From Bacteroidales bacterium UBA1223 (lineage in GTDB: Bacteria > Bacteroidota > Bacteroidia > Bacteroidales > P3), in contig DBXB01000065.1 of assembly GCA_002309155.1 (NCBI GenBank), positions 20,986-28,995 of the forward strand: a DNA stretch of 8,010 nt, read 5' to 3'. The notes under the pieces are model-generated. The model worked only from the letters and a program-made list of their open reading frames with translations. It was not told the DNA's origin and did no database searches. Position 1 is the first letter of the stretch, and every line of letters starts with the position of its first letter. The translations under genes were made by a program, and so were the position numbers. Of the stretch, positions 6,324 to 8,010 are shown one piece after another.

Positions 6324-6882
6324 ATTTTTTAGGTTCGGCTTCCGAGATAGCGACAGGTATAGCTCTGTCGATAGCGTCACGGTGAGCTTGGTCTAAGTCT
6401 TTGTATGGTCTGCTGAATTTTTCTCTCGAAAGTTCGTCACGCATCTCGTTGATGGCGGCGGTCAACTCATTCTGAACTTTGAAATAGGTCTCATAAGATG
6501 TACCACGGTCATTCTGAAGCGAGATGACACCCTTTGATACGGGGTAAACGCCCAGGAATTCAATGTCAACGTTCTCTTTCTGCGGAAGGTCGTCACGGTC
6601 GTTGGGGTTGCCCAAGAACTCTTTGGCGCGTTCCTTCAACAGACTGATGTCACCAATTTCCTTATTGAAGAGGATACGGTCGTTTCGGTTGATTTTAACC
6701 TGGAAGATATTACGTTCACGAACTTCTGGCGGAGTGAAGTCCGGCGGTAGCGGGGGAGGCAGACGCCGGGCGATACCCATGTCCGTGTTGATGCTGGAGG
6801 TCATCAGGAAGAATGCCAACAGCAGGAACGAGATGTCGGACATGGCACTTGTATTTAAACCAGGAGTTGATTTCTTACCCAT
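6322..6882 (-). CDS. exbD: ExbD/TolR family proton-channel subunit (first, proximal copy)
   Basis: The protein has 186 residues. Its N-terminus STPGLNTSAMSDISFLLLAFFLMTSS gives a single transmembrane helix (about 16-30), with D16 at the position of the essential proton-carrying aspartate. After the helix comes a proline-rich periplasmic linker, LPPPLPPDFTPPE (41-53), then a folded domain starting near 58 (NIFQVKINRNDRILFNKE). Compared with the distal copy it has a longer linker and a charged C-terminal tail (about 145-186). It starts 8 nt after the stop of the upstream membrane-protein gene and ends 12 nt before the distal exbD, so the three are clearly one transcript. No Shine-Dalgarno is visible before its ATG. 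Two tandem, divergent exbD genes behind one exbB is an arrangement known in Bacteroidota. The choice between ExbD and TolR cannot be made from sequence alone. Confidence 0.93.
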   Translation of the reverse strand: MGKKSTPGLNTSAMSDISFLLLAFFLMTSSINTDMGIARRLPPPLPPDFTPPEVRERNIFQVKINRNDRILFNKEIGDISLLKERAKEFLGNPNDRDDLPQKENVDIEFLGVYPVSKGVISLQNDRGTSYETYFKVQNELTAAINEMRDELSREKFSRPYKDLDQAHRDAIDRAIPVAISEAEPKK

Positions 6883-6890
6883 AGCGTTAA

Positions 6891-7316
6891 TTACTTTTTA
6901 AATGCTTTTACAATAGCTGAATAAATCATCAGTACCAGTGCGCCCAATACAGAGATGTAGGTCACGTAGCATCCAATGGCTATAATTTTAGCGGCTGATT
7001 CGGATGTCTCGTAGCGCAACAGGAACTCTTTTGGCATGGTGTCGCCCAATGCAAGCAGAATCGAAGCAACGATTACTATCACAACGATACCTGCGAAGAT
7101 ACCTGCTTTTTTAGGTTTCTTGGTGACGCTGATAATACCATAAAAGAGCCAGATGATAAGACTGAGTACCACGTAGCAAACCAGTACCCAGAAAGCTACA
7201 TCAAACAACCCTCCGAATTTCTGCTGGTTGGCAGCGAAGAGAATGGCGCATACAGCTATGATGCACGCCACTACAAGGCTGATGATTGTTATAAGTTTTC
7301 TTGTTTTTTCTTGCAT
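6891..7316 (-). CDS. Small four-helix inner-membrane protein of the exb operon, function unknown
   Basis: I do not recognise a characterised family. The protein has 141 residues and is very hydrophobic, with four predicted membrane helices at about 7-28, 37-61, 70-90 and 110-135. Positively charged stretches (TKKPKK 65-70; KAFKK at the C-terminus) suggest both termini and the central loop face the cytoplasm. A polar segment between helices 3 and 4 (PKEFLLRYETSESAAK, 95-110) would then be periplasmic. It is flanked by exbB (85 nt upstream, across a repeat-rich spacer) and exbD1 (8 nt downstream). I recall an uncharacterised gene at this position in other Bacteroidales exb clusters. By location it could be an accessory or assembly factor of the proton channel, which is inference. 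The ATG at 7316 follows an A/T-rich leader without a Shine-Dalgarno. Confidence 0.88.
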   Translation of the reverse strand: MQEKTRKLITIISLVVACIIAVCAILFAANQQKFGGLFDVAFWVLVCYVVLSLIIWLFYGIISVTKKPKKAGIFAGIVVIVIVASILLALGDTMPKEFLLRYETSESAAKIIAIGCYVTYISVLGALVLMIYSAIVKAFKK

Positions 7317-7328
7317 AACAGTTATTAT

Positions 7329-7360
7329 TTAGTGATTTGTGACTTGTGATTAGTGATTTG
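7329..7360. repeat. Heptanucleotide tandem array, about 4.5 copies of YTWGTGA
   Basis: Successive 7-mers on the + strand are TTAGTGA (7329), TTTGTGA (7336), CTTGTGA (7343) and TTAGTGA (7350), then a partial TTTG (7357-7360). It lies in the 85-nt spacer between exbB and the membrane-protein gene and would be transcribed within the operon, ending 12 nt before the latter's start codon. Confidence 0.8.
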
Positions 7361-7370
7361 TTGGTCTTAC

Positions 7371-7391
7371 ACTATTCACTATTAACTATTC
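7371..7391. repeat. Heptanucleotide tandem array, three copies of ACTATTM
   Basis: ACTATTC (7371), ACTATTA (7378) and ACTATTC (7385) follow one another exactly. The array has the same 7-bp period as its neighbour at 7329-7360 but a different sequence, 10 nt away, and fills the rest of the spacer close to the exbB stop. Confidence 0.8.
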
Positions 7392-7401
7392 CACAAGAAG
7401 T

Positions 7402-8010
7402 TTATTTCTTGTTCTTGATGAGGATGTCCATAAAGGTAATGGAACCATCTTCCATCTGAGAAACGAGACTTTCAATTTTGGTAAGCAGATAGTTGTAGAA
7501 AATCTGAAGGATGATGGCGACGATAAGACCGAACACAGTGGTCAACAGAGCCACCTTCATACCACCAGCGACAACGGTCGGGCTGATATCACCGGCTTTC
7601 TCGATGTCATCAAAAGCGGTAACCATACCGATAACGGTTCCGAGGAATCCGAAAGAAGGAGCCAAAGCGATGAACAGAGCAATCCAGGTGAGGTTTGCCT
7701 CGAGGCGAGCCATCTGAACACCACCATAGGAGGTGACAGCTTTTTCAACATTCTCAAGACCTTCCTCAACGCGGTCGAGACCCTGATAGAAGATGCTTGC
7801 AACAGGTCCGCGGGTATTGCGGCAGAGTTCTTTAGCACCTGCATAGTCACCATTCTTCACTTTTCCTTCGATGTCGTTCAGAAGAGCGTCAACGTTGGTG
7901 GTGGCCATGTTCAGATAGATGATACGCTCAATAACGAGAGCCATACCGAGAATGAGGCAAAGGAGCACGGGGGTCATCCAGCCAGCACCACCCTGAATGT
8001 ACTTCTCTTT
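7402..8010 (-). CDS. exbB: MotA/TolQ/ExbB family proton channel, 5' end outside the window
   Basis: ExbB forms the pentameric inner-membrane stator that holds ExbD and conducts protons. The visible 202 residues run from KEKYIQGGAGW at the window edge to the stop at 7404-7402. They contain helix 1 (about 14-33, TPVLLCLILGMALVIERIIYL) and a cytoplasmic segment with CRNTRGPVASIFYQGLDR. Helix 2 includes LAPSFGFLGTVIGMVTAF, the conserved G-x-x-GTV-GM signature, and helix 3 is AGGMKVALLTTVFGLIVAII. The ATG at 7977 is not the true start: the frame continues upstream to the edge, and KEKYIQGGAGW matches what precedes the first helix in Bacteroidales ExbB proteins, which usually also have a signal-like, Ala/Glu-rich N-terminal extension. 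So the gene is partial here, not broken. It heads the operon part seen in the window. Its promoter lies outside. Confidence 0.95.
   Translation of the reverse strand, partial: KEKYIQGGAGWMTPVLLCLILGMALVIERIIYLNMATTNVDALLNDIEGKVKNGDYAGAKELCRNTRGPVASIFYQGLDRVEEGLENVEKAVTSYGGVQMARLEANLTWIALFIALAPSFGFLGTVIGMVTAFDDIEKAGDISPTVVAGGMKVALLTTVFGLIVAIILQIFYNYLLTKIESLVSQMEDGSITFMDILIKNKK

Noticed and set aside
7317..7401. CRISPR-like array or attachment site in the exbB spacer
   Set aside because: The units are 7 bp with no spacers between copies, and no integrase or cas gene is nearby. It is a simple tandem repeat.
7975..7977. ATG at 7977 as the exbB start
   Set aside because: The reading frame continues upstream to the window edge with residues that match the ExbB family, so this Met is internal.

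Overview
The window looks like ordinary chromosomal DNA from a member of the Bacteroidota, most likely order Bacteroidales. The evidence is in the proteins: a PanB ending in FPNEKEQY, a single-chain GcvP of the Bacteroidales type, and an ExbB / small membrane protein / ExbD / ExbD gene order. Most starts also lack a Shine-Dalgarno sequence, and one promoter resembles the Bacteroidota -7 element TAnnTTTG. I cannot name a genus or species from sequence alone.

Layout, left to right. On the + strand come panB (pantothenate synthesis) and gcvP (glycine cleavage P-protein). They are 41 nt apart and end in a clear intrinsic terminator. Next is a separate + strand gene, with its own probable promoter, for a secreted protein of about ten WG repeats. 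It meets the - strand gene trmN6 (tRNA1Val m6A37 methyltransferase) tail to tail with a single base between the stop codons. The rest of the window is a - strand operon, read right to left: exbB (cut by the window edge), a four-helix membrane protein of unknown function, exbD1, exbD2, and a strong intrinsic terminator. trmN6 starts only 34 nt beyond that terminator, on the same strand.

How the genes work together. PanB consumes 5,10-methylene-tetrahydrofolate and the glycine cleavage system produces it, so the first pair shares a one-carbon metabolite. The exb genes encode an inner-membrane proton-driven motor of the ExbB/ExbD family, which normally energises TonB-dependent outer-membrane transport. 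No tonB gene is visible, and the motor operon ends after the second exbD. The WG-repeat protein is probably in the periplasm or cell envelope, but its role is unknown.

There is no gene-free stretch over 300 bases. The longest gap (3748-3865) holds the gcvP terminator and the WG gene promoter. I found no RNA gene, mobile element, CRISPR array or defence system. The points most worth a second look are two adjacent heptanucleotide repeat arrays inside the exb operon, the uncharacterised membrane protein between exbB and exbD1, the unusual start region of trmN6, and a possibly leaderless mRNA for the WG protein.
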